Shown piece by piece: positions 1 through 10,140 of a DNA stretch of 14,572 nucleotides. How positions within the stretch are numbered: the stretch's first letter is position 1; each line of letters opens with the position of its first letter. Below the pieces are notes generated by a model. The model was not told the DNA's origin and did no database searches. It worked only from the letters and a program-made list of their open reading frames with translations. The DNA is from Actinomycetota bacterium. GTDB lineage: Bacteria > Actinomycetota > Actinomycetes > Streptosporangiales > Streptosporangiaceae. Location: NCBI GenBank assembly GCA_003140115.1, contig PLIQ01000677.1, positions 1-14,572 of the forward strand. The letters are read 5' to 3'. Both the position numbers and the translations under genes were made by a program.

Positions 1-2502
<2,502 letters not shown>

Positions 2503-2805
2503 CTCGTCGCCCCCTCACCGAGCGGTCGGCGAGGCAACCGAAGTCTTGCTCGTCCCTTCGCATGCTAGCCCGCGCGCCGGGCGACGTTGCGACGCGGATG
2601 TCGCACAAGTAAAACGTTCCCCGTCCGCAGCGGGGTTCACCCCGTCCGGCCTGGCGCAACGGGCAAGTGTGCCCAGCTACGCCGGGAGCGAACGCGCGCC
2701 AGGCCGGCGAACGCGCGGACCAGCGAAGGTGGATGACGGCGAGCGCACCATGGACGGCCTTCCCGAGCAGCGATGACGTCCGCTCGGACGTGAATCGCGG
2801 CGCTG
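2503..2805. other. Intergenic region upstream of clpC
   Basis: These 303 bases lie between the stop of patA and the start of clpC, both on the minus strand, so the clpC promoter should be here. An AT-richer patch around 2605-2620 contains the palindrome AACGTT, and reads GGAACGTTTTACTTG on the minus strand. I could not match a standard -35/-10 pair, a SigH/SigR-type promoter with correct spacing, or a clear ClgR operator. No frame here looks coding. A GAGGGGG ribosome binding site lies just before the clpC ATG. Confidence 0.5.
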
Positions 2806-3744
2806 TTACCCGGCGGGCGGCGGTTGTTGCTGGCCCGTGGGGCGCAGCCTGCCGGTGTCGAGATCGGCGACGAACACATTCTGCAGCATGTGCCAGTCCT
2901 GCGGGTGCCTGGCGATCCCATCCTGGAACACCCTCGCCAGCTGCTGGGTCATGGCGGTGATCTTCTCCGGCCCGGTACCTGTCTCGGGCACGGGAATCTC
3001 CGGGTGAATGTGCGCCCCCCAGTTCTCTGCCTCGTACCACAGCGTCACCGGCATCAGCGCGGCCCCGGTCTGCTCGGCAAGCGCGGCCGGGCCGCCCATG
3101 ATCCTGGCAGGCTCGCCGAAGAACTCGACCTCGACCCCGCTGCCGGCCAGGTCCCGTTCACACAGCAGGGCGACCAGGCCGCCAGCCTGCAGCCGCTGCG
3201 CCAGAACCCCGAACCTGCTCGCGCCGGCCGAGTGCGGCAGTACCTCCATGCCCAGCCTCTCCCGGAACGCCACGAACCGGTCATACAGCGATTCCGGGCG
3301 CAGCCGCTCCGCCACCGTGGTGACCTTCCCGGCGCCGCGGAGCACGATCCAGGCGCCCGCGTGCTCCCAGTTGCCCATGTGCGGCAACGCGAAGATCACC
3401 CCGCGGCCCGCCGCCAGGTGCCCGAACGCGCTCTGCTCCTCGCCAGCCGCCCGCATCCGGCCGAGGATCTCCGCCGGCGGGATCACCGGCAGCCGGAATA
3501 CCTCCAGCCAGTACCGCAGATACGAACGCATCCCGTCCCGCGAAAGCCGCCGGAGATCCATAGCCGATGCATCCGGGCCAATCACCCGCGCCAGGTTGGC
3601 CTCCAGCTGCCTGCCGCCCCGCCCCTGCCGCCGCCACAGCTGGTCTGCGATCTGCCCGAACATCCACTGCGCCCACCGCCCGGGCACCCGGCAAACCACG
3701 ATCCAGCCGAGCACGTACAACCAGCCACTCACCCGTTCTCGCAC
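2806..3744 (-). CDS. patA: Phosphatidylinositol mannoside acyltransferase PatA-like (LpxL/HtrB family)
   Basis: Membrane-associated acyltransferase that moves a fatty acyl group from acyl-CoA to the mannose of phosphatidylinositol mannosides, which are actinobacterial envelope glycolipids. The 312-residue product has the family's HX4D/E catalytic motif as HMGNWE (H122, E127). A later LCERDL (E196) corresponds to the second catalytic acid of PatA. A hydrophobic segment follows the N-terminus (about residues 8-20), and the WHMLQ phrase near residues 284-288 is typical of the family. I chose GTG at 3744 because GAGGTG stands about seven bases upstream and family similarity begins here; the frame stays open upstream to 4305, but that extension is low-complexity. 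The usual neighbours pgsA and pimA are absent. The tail after about residue 297 is Gln/Pro rich. LpxL-type lipid A acylation is unlikely in this lineage. Confidence 0.85.
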   Translation of the reverse strand: MRERVSGWLYVLGWIVVCRVPGRWAQWMFGQIADQLWRRQGRGGRQLEANLARVIGPDASAMDLRRLSRDGMRSYLRYWLEVFRLPVIPPAEILGRMRAAGEEQSAFGHLAAGRGVIFALPHMGNWEHAGAWIVLRGAGKVTTVAERLRPESLYDRFVAFRERLGMEVLPHSAGASRFGVLAQRLQAGGLVALLCERDLAGSGVEVEFFGEPARIMGGPAALAEQTGAALMPVTLWYEAENWGAHIHPEIPVPETGTGPEKITAMTQQLARVFQDGIARHPQDWHMLQNVFVADLDTGRLRPTGQQQPPPAG

Positions 3745-4059
3745 CGTGGACACCTCACCAGCGAACTTGCTGCCCGCGCAGGGCATTATCCCGCGCATGG
3801 CCGCCATCTCGCGCATGGCCGCCTGGCCGCGACCGGACGCTGCCCCGCGAACATCCGCCGTCCCTGGCCCGGCGCAGCCCGCCCCCGCCCCGTGCAGGCA
3901 CCGCACACCCGCGCGGACCGCAGCGCGGAAGCCGGGAAGCCGGGAAGCGTTCCGGCACCGGGGCTCATCCAAGACGACGGCCAGCAGACCCCGAAGCTGG
4001 CCTCGCTCCTTGCCCGGGCGCGCCCCGCGCCCGGTGGCGGCAGCGATGTGCGCCGGCGC

Positions 4060-4490
4060 CCGCTGCCGGCGGGCAGCAGTGCGCCCATGCCCCGGCCAGC
4101 TCGACGGCCATCGCCCGAACGCGCGGGCTCGCGTCGATGCCCAGGATCGCGATGGCCGGGAGCAGTACGGCCGCGGCCGCTGTCCGGCAGCTGCCTCGCT
4201 TGCACCGCTCGCCGGCCACTGCGTGGAGGGTCTCGGCGCGGACTTCGGCCGCCGGGCCAGTCCACGCGGGATGTCCACTGTCCTGTGCGGCCTGCCGCGG
4301 GGCACCCGGCGGCGGTCATCCGCGCGGCAGGCCGCAGGCAGGTCTCACTCGCGAAGCCTGCCACGACTGCCACGCACATTGCGGCTATCTCACAGTGCAC
4401 CAGCCAGGTAGTGGATGGACCAGCCATCCTCATCTGCCCGCATATCGCACGCCAGCTCCAGTATGTCCAACCAGGGCTGGATCGAAGATC
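4060..4490 (-). pseudogene. Possible decayed HEAT-repeat protein remnant
   Basis: Two stretches in different minus-strand frames look like coding relics. Near 4390-4490 one frame reads LDILELACDMRADEDGW and then stops after LAGAL. Around 4080-4270 another frame reads AEVRAETLHAVAGE and then LLPAIAILGIDASPRVRAMA. That Pro-helix pattern with DxxPRVRxxA is characteristic of HEAT repeats. The two pieces are separated by a stop and a frame change, with no intact start. This fits an inactivated HEAT-repeat gene, but Ala-rich chance translations are common in GC-rich DNA, so the call is tentative. Confidence 0.25.
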
Positions 4491-4545
4491 GGCCTCGAGG
4501 TGATGCCGATCGCCAGTGTGACGCTGAGTGACGGGCACGGTCCGG

Positions 4546-4608
4546 GAGAACGCGCGCCGACGTCGATCTGGCGCCTAGCCGTTCTCTCGGCGCCCGTGAT
4601 TGCGGGCG
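4546..4608. repeat. Two adjacent inverted repeats (possible hairpins)
   Basis: GAGAACG (4546-4552) pairs with CGTTCTC (4580-4586), and nested inside GCGCC (4554-4558) pairs with GGCGC (4570-4574), making one imperfect 41-base hairpin. A second hairpin follows at once: CGCCCG (4591-4596), loop TGATTG, CGGGCG (4603-4608). There is no U-run on either strand. It may be a factor-independent-like terminator, a structured RNA or chance. Confidence 0.4.
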
Positions 4609-4713
4609 TCCAGATACGGCCGTTCTGTCGCGTGTCCGCGAGTGGTGCTCGCTGATGCTAGGCACGACAACGTTGCACGGCGGCGCTCTGATGAATGAGG
4701 GGCTGCGGATCAC

Positions 4714-4767
4714 CTGACCGGCCAGACCGGCATCCCTTATCCGGCTTATCCTGCTGGGTCTGGTCAG
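4714..4767. repeat. Interrupted inverted repeat
   Basis: CTGA followed by CCAGACC (4714-4717 and 4722-4728) is mirrored by GGTCTGG and TCAG (4757-4767). The 28-base interior contains a tandem TTATCC, and the same TTATCCGG occurs again near 4790. Function unknown. Confidence 0.35.
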
Positions 4768-5074
4768 GCTTCCGTCAGCAGCCCAGCCGTTATCCGGTGG
4801 CATTACCGTCGCCGGGCTGGATGGCTGGGCCATCCCGGACCTGCGGATCGCTGTGTAGAGCCCCCGGAGCACGCCCGGCGACGGCTGCCTTGCACCCGCA
4901 GGATGGCCGGCAGGGTGGCTGACCCGTCGCTTGACGCTCCGGTGCACCACCAGGGCTTTGCCGGGACGATGTAAGACATCCCCGGCGGATCACGCCGCGC
5001 CACGGGGCAGCACCGGCACCTGTCCCGGCCATTGCGGCGGCCGCCCGCCCGGGCCCCGAGAACGGCGGTCATCC

Positions 5075-7885
5075 TTACGGTGCACTGCCGCGGACCCGGG
5101 TGGCTGACTGCGCCGTTATCTGTGTCCAGCTGTATCCGGTCCGCCATCGGCCAATCGCCTGGATGAAGTTACGCATGATCGCCGTACCGTGAATGGTCAG
5201 GACTGACTCGGGGTGGAACTGCAGGCCTTCCACCGGCTGGGTGGCGTGCCGCAAAGCCATCGGGATGCCCTCGCGCGTCCGGGCCGTCACAGTGAGCGCC
5301 GGGGGCAGTGATTCCGCGGCCACCAGCAGGGAGTGGTAACGGGCCGCCTCGAACCGGTTCGGCACCCCGGCGAACAGGCCGGATCCGTCATGCACGATCT
5401 CGGATGCCTGACCGTGGACAGGCCGGGAAGAACACACGATCCTGGCACCGAACGCTGCGGCGATCGCCTGATGGCCCAGGCAGACCCCCAGCAGCGGAAT
5501 GGTGGCGCCACACACGCGCACGACATCTACGCTGATGCCCGCGTCGGCCGGGGCACCCGGTCCCGGGGAGATCACGATGCCTGCCGGGGCGAAGGCTGCG
5601 ACCTGATCGGCGGACACCTGGTCGTTTCGCACGATCTCCACGCGGCAGCCGCCGGTGAGCAGCATGTGCGCCAGGTTGTAGGTGAAGGAGTCATAGTTGT
5701 CGATCAGCACGATGGCGGGCTTCGCGACGCCGTGCTTCGGGCCGGGCCGGGAGGCTGGCCAGATTGCTGCGCGCCGGGCCTGAGCGGGGCTGCCACGGTC
5801 GAGTGGCCGCCTGGCCAGTGCCGCCGCAAGCAGCCTGGCCACCGGTCCCGGCGCGCAGGCCACAGGGCTGCCGCCGATTGCCTGCACCGGCATCACGCCG
5901 CGCAGGGCATTGGTCACGAACACTTCGCTCGCATCGGCAAGCTGTGCCCGCGTGATCGCGCCCGTCGTGACCTCGATCCCGTTGAGCCGCGCGGCCTTCA
6001 GGACGGCCGCCCGGGTCACGCCGGGCAAGATCCGCCCGTCCGCCGGCGGCGTCTGCAGGCTGCCATTTACCACGGCGAAGATGCTGGCCCGGTCGGTCTC
6101 GAGTACCTCGCCGCCGGCGTCCTGGATAAGAAGCTGCTCGCCTGGTCCGCGCAGCCGCTGCCGGGTGAGTTCGGCGATCAGGCGCCGGTCAAGCCACTTG
6201 TGGCCGCCGAGGCCGCCCGGTATGACCGCGGGGCGCAGCCGCACGGTTTCCGGCTGCCCGGCTAGCGGGATAACCGCCACGCCGACGCGCAGCTGGCCGC
6301 CGGAGGGCTGCGCCGTGACGCGCAGCCTCCCGGAGGGGCGCTGGGCCAGGCACGCCGCCAGGTCGTCATGCAGGGACTGCGGCAGGCGCTTGCCGTACAG
6401 CTGCGCCGTGCTGTCCTCCAGCCGCGCGAGGTGGCCGGCGAGATCACGTGTCGTGCCCAGGTCAACCAGGAGCGAGGTGAACACTCCGGCCGCTGGCCTT
6501 GGCCGCGCGGACGGCCGGTCCGCGGCCGGGTCCGGTCGAGCCGTCATCGCATCCCCTGCTGACCGGCTGGAAAGGGCACCACCCGCCGCCCGGATGAGCG
6601 GGCCCGCCTTGAGCAAGCACTCCAGGAATTCGTCGTCGGCTAGCGAGTCCGCCACGATCCCCCCGCCGGCGCCGAGCCACATCCGCCCGTCGCAGAATTC
6701 GAAGGTCCGGATGGCGACGTTCAGCTCGAGCCCGGCAACCGGGCTGCGGTACCCGACAGCGCCGGTATAGATCTCGCGCGGCACCGCCTCCAGCTCATGG
6801 ATGATCTCAAGGGCCCGGACCTTAGGCGCGCCCGTCACCGACCCGGGCGGAAAGGTGGCCCGGATGAGGTCACCGTCGCTGGATTGCGGGTCGAGACTCC
6901 CGCGCACGTCCGACACCAGATGCCATACCCCTGGGTGGGCTTCGGCGTGCAGCAGGCGGGGGACCTCGACGCTGCCGGCCACGCAGGCCCGGCTGAGATC
7001 GTTCCGCATCAGGTCGACGATCATCACGTTCTCGGCCCTGTTCTTGGCCGACTTCTCAAGCTCGCTGCGCTGAGCTGCGGCCCGCCGCCCGGAGGCTGAC
7101 CGGCGGCTGGTTCCCTTGATGGGACTGGACAGTACCGTCCGCCCGGTCCGGCGCAGGAAAAGCTCGGGCGACAAGCTGGCCACATCGCCACCTGGCAGGC
7201 GCAGGAACGCTGCGTAGGGCGGCTGCAGCTCAGATGCGGCGCGGCAGAACAGGTCGAGCGGGTCGCCGCGGAAGACAGCTTCCAGCCGCAGGCAGATATT
7301 TGCCTGGAATATCTCTCCCAGCCGGATGTACTCGACCGTGCGGCCGACGGCTGCCCTGTGCTCGCTCGCCGAAGGCACCAGCTCGAAGTCGCCGCAGGCG
7401 TAGTCGCGGGGCGGCAGTACCGGTGCGCGCGCCCGGCCTGACAGCTCCTCAAAGCGGCGTTCCAGCCCGGCTGCACGGCCTGGCGTCCACAACGCCTCGA
7501 AATACCACCGGGCCGATGTCTCCTCCCACCGCAGCACGTGATCGTAGTAGCCGAACCACCAGATCGGCAGCCGCCGCGGACCGCCGGGTGCCGGGGGCTG
7601 GGGAAGCAGGTCGCGGGCGAGCCCGTAGCCGAGGCAGCCGATCCAGCCGCCGCCGAAAGCAGGGCCGCCCGTTCCGGGATAAGGCGCATCCAGCACATCA
7701 CCAAGATCCTGCGGCGGGCTGCGGACGAGCACCGGCTCGGATCCGATCACTGCGCCGCCTCCGGCCCAGGCGCCCAGCAACGCGACCGGATGCGGGTCGT
7801 CTCGCAGCAGCCGGAGCACGTCGAGCGGCCGCAGATCCCAGTTCAAAGCACGGCGCAGGAGATGGTGCGCCGGCTGCACCTGCAC
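5075..7885 (-). CDS. pabB: Trifunctional PabB-PabC-PabA fusion: aminodeoxychorismate synthase, aminodeoxychorismate lyase and glutamine amidotransferase
   Basis: Would convert chorismate plus glutamine to para-aminobenzoate, the folate precursor, within one 936-residue cytoplasmic protein. Residues 1 to about 435 are PabB. PIKGT (K257) carries the Lys typical of aminodeoxychorismate synthase, where anthranilate synthase has Ala. VDLMRNDLSR, GSVTGAPK (about residue 350) and GAGGGIV also match. Residues about 450-690 are a class IV aminotransferase-fold lyase with PLP Lys in GGHKWLDR (K563), plus LETDRASIF and VTNALRG. After an Ala/Arg/Pro linker, residues 722 to about 925 are a class I amidotransferase with DNYDSFTYNL, GVCLGHQ (C802) and HPES (H891, E893), so the triad is complete. 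GTG start at 7885 behind GGAGAGG. An internal ATG (M447) has its own AGGGGA. PabA has no start of its own. The alternative, a TrpE/TrpG protein, is disfavoured by K257 and the lyase domain. Confidence 0.93.
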   Translation of the reverse strand: MQVQPAHHLLRRALNWDLRPLDVLRLLRDDPHPVALLGAWAGGGAVIGSEPVLVRSPPQDLGDVLDAPYPGTGGPAFGGGWIGCLGYGLARDLLPQPPAPGGPRRLPIWWFGYYDHVLRWEETSARWYFEALWTPGRAAGLERRFEELSGRARAPVLPPRDYACGDFELVPSASEHRAAVGRTVEYIRLGEIFQANICLRLEAVFRGDPLDLFCRAASELQPPYAAFLRLPGGDVASLSPELFLRRTGRTVLSSPIKGTSRRSASGRRAAAQRSELEKSAKNRAENVMIVDLMRNDLSRACVAGSVEVPRLLHAEAHPGVWHLVSDVRGSLDPQSSDGDLIRATFPPGSVTGAPKVRALEIIHELEAVPREIYTGAVGYRSPVAGLELNVAIRTFEFCDGRMWLGAGGGIVADSLADDEFLECLLKAGPLIRAAGGALSSRSAGDAMTARPDPAADRPSARPRPAAGVFTSLLVDLGTTRDLAGHLARLEDSTAQLYGKRLPQSLHDDLAACLAQRPSGRLRVTAQPSGGQLRVGVAVIPLAGQPETVRLRPAVIPGGLGGHKWLDRRLIAELTRQRLRGPGEQLLIQDAGGEVLETDRASIFAVVNGSLQTPPADGRILPGVTRAAVLKAARLNGIEVTTGAITRAQLADASEVFVTNALRGVMPVQAIGGSPVACAPGPVARLLAAALARRPLDRGSPAQARRAAIWPASRPGPKHGVAKPAIVLIDNYDSFTYNLAHMLLTGGCRVEIVRNDQVSADQVAAFAPAGIVISPGPGAPADAGISVDVVRVCGATIPLLGVCLGHQAIAAAFGARIVCSSRPVHGQASEIVHDGSGLFAGVPNRFEAARYHSLLVAAESLPPALTVTARTREGIPMALRHATQPVEGLQFHPESVLTIHGTAIMRNFIQAIGRWRTGYSWTQITAQSATRVRGSAP
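6545..6557 (-). promoter_or_regulatory. Possible internal translation start before the PabC domain
   Basis: Within the pab fusion, AGGGGA (6557-6552 on the minus strand) stands four bases before an in-frame ATG (6547-6545, residue 447). This lies in the linker between the PabB and PabC domains. It could allow a separate lyase-amidotransferase polypeptide to be made as well as the full-length protein. The spacing is good, but only expression data would show use. Confidence 0.35.
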
Positions 7886-8024
7886 AGGTCACCTCTCCTC
7901 ATGATGCCAGGGCTCTGCCGGGGCTGCCCGACCGGAATGACATCGTAGTTCCCCGGCCCACAGTGAACAGGGCCCGGCCAGCATCGGGCCGGCGGCTCAC
8001 GCGCCGGTCACCTGCGGGCGGGTT

Positions 8025-8258
8025 GTGTTGTGTCTGGGGTTCGAGCGCCATATTCGCCCGTTGTTTCGTGACAAGGACCAGACCTCGATGCTGAAGGTGT
8101 CCGGCCTCTGGTCGCATGGCGAGGTGCTCCCTCACCCGGACGCCGTCCTCGATCAGCTTCGTCAGAGCAGCACGCCCTGCGACGGGACCTGGCCGAGGGA
8201 CCAGGCAGCCCCGTTCAGCCGCTGGATCTCCGCCACGTCACAGCCCTGGCCGGACTAG
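8025..8258 (+). CDS. Small conserved-type protein of unknown function
   Basis: 77 codons, GTG start, weak GGGCGGG upstream. The translation has a coherent pattern: FERHIRPLFRDKD near the start, then LWSHGEVLPH, then a CDGTWP phrase and a Trp-containing C-terminal helix. From memory, small bacterial proteins with a shape like F-x-IRPLF-R-x-KD, a middle DLWSYDDV-like helix, PCDGxWP and a final FxxWxxxG are common, but their function is unknown to me. The copy here deviates at its end (ISATSQ where a glycine turn is usual), so it may be degenerating. It is divergent from the pab fusion with about 140 bases between, and 0.5 kb upstream of the depolymerase. The start is uncertain because the frame is open further upstream. 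Confidence 0.45.
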   Translation: MLCLGFERHIRPLFRDKDQTSMLKVSGLWSHGEVLPHPDAVLDQLRQSSTPCDGTWPRDQAAPFSRWISATSQPWPD

Positions 8259-8779
8259 CCAGCAGCCGCCGCGGCCCGGATCATGAACCAAGGCATGACA
8301 CAGCGCTCCGCTGGGCACGAAGAACATCTGGCTGTCGCGGGCAGTCACCGGTCGCGCTCGCTGTCGGCGACGAAGACATCTGTCCCTGACGGCCTGGGAC
8401 GCCCCGAACTGGCTGCTCTGTGCTCGACGCCGTTGACAACGCGACGCGGTCGCCTGAGCGTGAAGAGCAGCAAATATTCGGCAGGGAGCTGCCATACTTC
8501 CTTAAGTCACTGCTTGGCTGTCACTCAGCGCGGATACGTGATAGTTCCCATTTGGATATTCCGCCCGAAGGCGTGACCGGCAGCTGGGACGAGGCCAGCG
8601 CGTCAGTACCCGTACGGTCGTGAGCCCGCGACGCTGGTGGGCGGTGCATACAAGGCGGGGTCGATCTATGCGTCCCCGCATATCGACACGACCGCGCCCG
8701 GTCGTTAGTAATTGAGTTAACACTCCCCAGACACAGGCTGCCAGCGTTCACCCGTCCCCTCGTCCCTGGAGCGTGCTTC
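8259..8779. other. Gene-poor stretch upstream of the depolymerase
   Basis: No convincing intact gene. One plus-strand frame at 8420-8623 reads LDAVDNATRSPEREEQQIFG and continues to ELPYFLKSLLG. This is locally helical and acidic, unlike the Arg/Pro noise of the other frames, so it may be a relic of a gene, but I cannot name it and it has no ribosome binding site. An AT-rich patch at 8704-8721 (GTTAGTAATTGAGTTAAC) has GTTA/TAAC ends and may be part of the depolymerase promoter. Confidence 0.4.
8661..8686. repeat. Compact hairpin upstream of the depolymerase gene
   Basis: TATGCG (8667-8672), loop TCCC, CGCATA (8677-8682). The stem is extended by TCGA at both ends (8661-8664 and 8683-8686) around a two-base bulge on one side. 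It lies 93 bases before the depolymerase start. It could be an operator, a terminator or a 5' leader structure; there is no U-run. Confidence 0.45.
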
Positions 8780-9781
8780 ATGACCATGCGCTTCCTTGGC
8801 CGCGCCGCGCTGCCGGCGGCTGCGGTGCTCGCGACCCTCGCCATCGCGGTCCCGGCCAGCGGCAGCCCGGCTGGACTCCCGCACCTAGACATCACGGGCG
8901 TCTACGTCACTGGCGTCTCATCCGGCGGGTTCATGGCCACTCAGCTGCAAGTCGCCTACTCGGGTACCTTCGACGGGGCTGGCATCATCGCCGCCGGGCC
9001 CTACGACTGCGGCCAGGGGAACGTCATCGGCTTCGCCACCTGCGACATAGGCGCCAGCCTGCCGGCCTTGGAACAGCAGGCGGTTACCTGGTCGGCCGAG
9101 GGGCTGATCGATCCGATCAGCAACCTGGCGGGCAAGCCGGTCTACGTTTACCACGGAATCCTCGACCCGGTAGTGAATGATCTGGTCTCGGACTCCGGCG
9201 TGGACTTCTACCAGTACTTCGGCGCGAACGTGGAGTACCACTGGTGGGATCCGGCAGGTCATGGCTGGCCCACACCAGAGGGGGTGTTGCCTTGCTCGCT
9301 GACCAGCCCGCCATTCTTGATCAACTGCGGCGACGATCCCGAGGGCCAGATGCTCACCCACTGGCTGGGCAGCGTCAACCCGCCGGACACCGGCACCCCG
9401 GACGGGACGCTGTCCTCATTCGACCAGAACCTGTATGCACCCGGCGGCAACGCGCCAGCGTTCAGCATGGACAACAGCGGCCTGCTCTACACGCCGCCGG
9501 CCTGCGCCAGCGGCGCGCCATGCAAGCTCGTCGTCGCGCTGCACGGCTGCCTCAGCGGGCAGTACCTGCTCGGCGACGAGTTCCCCGACCTGGCCAATCT
9601 CGATACCTACGCCGACACCAATAACCTGGAGATCCTCTACCCCCAGGCGATCGCCAGCGTCGTCCCGTACAACCCGGAGGGCTGCTGGGACTGGTGGGGC
9701 TACGACGGGCCGGATTTCGCGGTCAAGAGCGCCCCCCAGATGGTCACCATCATGAACATGGTGCACGCCCTCGGCGGCTGA
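8780..9781 (+). CDS. Secreted poly(3-hydroxybutyrate) depolymerase, type 2 catalytic domain
   Basis: Predicted extracellular serine hydrolase that cleaves short-chain polyhydroxyalkanoates such as PHB. 333 residues with a Sec-type signal peptide (MRF...R, hydrophobic core about 10-25, likely cleavage after the Ala-Ser-Gly region near 26-29). The lipase box GVSSG (S47) lies close to the mature N-terminus. D129 in ILDP and H161 in AGHGWP complete the triad, and the oxyanion-hole histidine is H255 in ALHGC. This order, serine first and oxyanion His last, is that of type 2 depolymerase domains. Eight cysteines (77, 88, 172, 183, 242, 248, 257, 302) suggest disulfides. No linker or substrate-binding domain follows, so it may prefer amorphous or soluble polymer. 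Start ATG follows GGAG by eight bases; a second ATG lies two codons later. No PHB synthesis genes are nearby. Confidence 0.88.
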   Translation: MTMRFLGRAALPAAAVLATLAIAVPASGSPAGLPHLDITGVYVTGVSSGGFMATQLQVAYSGTFDGAGIIAAGPYDCGQGNVIGFATCDIGASLPALEQQAVTWSAEGLIDPISNLAGKPVYVYHGILDPVVNDLVSDSGVDFYQYFGANVEYHWWDPAGHGWPTPEGVLPCSLTSPPFLINCGDDPEGQMLTHWLGSVNPPDTGTPDGTLSSFDQNLYAPGGNAPAFSMDNSGLLYTPPACASGAPCKLVVALHGCLSGQYLLGDEFPDLANLDTYADTNNLEILYPQAIASVVPYNPEGCWDWWGYDGPDFAVKSAPQMVTIMNMVHALGG

Positions 9782-9805
9782 GCGCCGCCGGAGCCTCCGC
9801 CGTAC

Positions 9806-9829
9806 CCCGGGCAGGCGCGGCTGCCCGGG
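9806..9829 (+). terminator. Hairpin terminator after the depolymerase
   Basis: A perfect nine-base stem, CCCGGGCAG (9806-9814) with CTGCCCGGG (9821-9829), and loop GCGCGG, begins 24 bases after the stop codon. It lacks a U-run, as is usual for actinobacterial terminators. Confidence 0.65.
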
Positions 9830-9981
9830 TGTAGCCCGCTACAGGGCCGACGATCGCAGGCTGTCAAGCGCCGTAATCGACTGCGCGAATGCGAGGACCT
9901 CCGCGCGTACCCCGCGCAGCTGCCCGGGGTCCGGCGGACCGCCGTGCCCGCGCGGGTGCTGCGGGGCGCGTCATGGCCGGG

Positions 9982-10140
9982 TCAGGTGCTGTCGTCCATG
10001 ATCCGGTCGTAGCCGCGGCGGGCGCGGGCGCCGCGGGCGCTGGCGCCGTACCGGGTGAGCATCTGCGGGGAGGTCCAGCCGTTCAGTTCCATCAGGTCTC
10101 GTTCGGCTCCGCCGCGGTCGAAACTCGTGTGGCTGTATGA
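9982..10140 (-). pseudogene. C-terminal remnant of a tyrosine recombinase (phage-type integrase)
   Basis: About 53 codons ending in TGA at 9984-9982. The translation contains SHTSFDRGGAERDLMELNGW, then TSPQMLTRYGAS and RARRGYDRIMD. This matches the C-terminal end of XerC/integrase-like recombinases: the GGxExDLMxLxGW segment replaces the LGH box, and Y in RYGAS is in the position of the nucleophilic tyrosine. The upstream HxxR box, core-binding domain and start are absent. At about 10.13-10.14 kb the sequence switches to an unrelated hydrolase on the other strand. The ORF is therefore a non-functional fragment left by a deletion or rearrangement. The assignment rests on recognised motif order, not on a search. 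Confidence 0.75.

Larger units (their letters stand above)
3745..5074. other. 1.3 kb without a convincing gene
   Basis: All frames here give Arg/Pro/Ala/Ser-rich low-complexity translations typical of non-coding high-GC DNA, and none has a plausible start with a ribosome binding site. It does hold short peptides resembling HEAT repeats on the minus strand (about 4060-4490), an 18-base direct repeat of CGCGCATGGCCGCC near 3795-3826, and inverted repeats at 4546-4608 and 4714-4767. The stretch 4800-5074 directly downstream of the pab fusion shows nothing I can name apart from a zero-loop palindrome GGCGGCCGCC at 5036-5045. Confidence 0.5.

Noticed and set aside
3745..4305. N-terminal extension of the PatA-like protein in the same open frame
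   Set aside because: The extra residues are Arg/Pro/Ala noise, while the GTG at 3744 has a good ribosome binding site and the family N-terminus begins there.
2824..4503. Plus-strand 559-codon open frame over patA
   Set aside because: Antisense to patA and the non-coding DNA beyond; Pro/Arg/His-rich with no recognisable domain.
4390..4950. 186-codon minus-strand open frame in the gene-free region
   Set aside because: No ribosome binding site, basic low-complexity translation; only its last 30 residues look protein-like and these are treated as a possible HEAT relic.
5333..6265. Plus-strand open frame over the pab fusion
   Set aside because: Antisense shadow of the PabA and PabC domains, which have complete catalytic residues.
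10055..10134. Upstream extension of the truncated hydrolase frame
   Set aside because: This part is the antisense of the integrase remnant and has no hydrolase features; the open frame is accidental.
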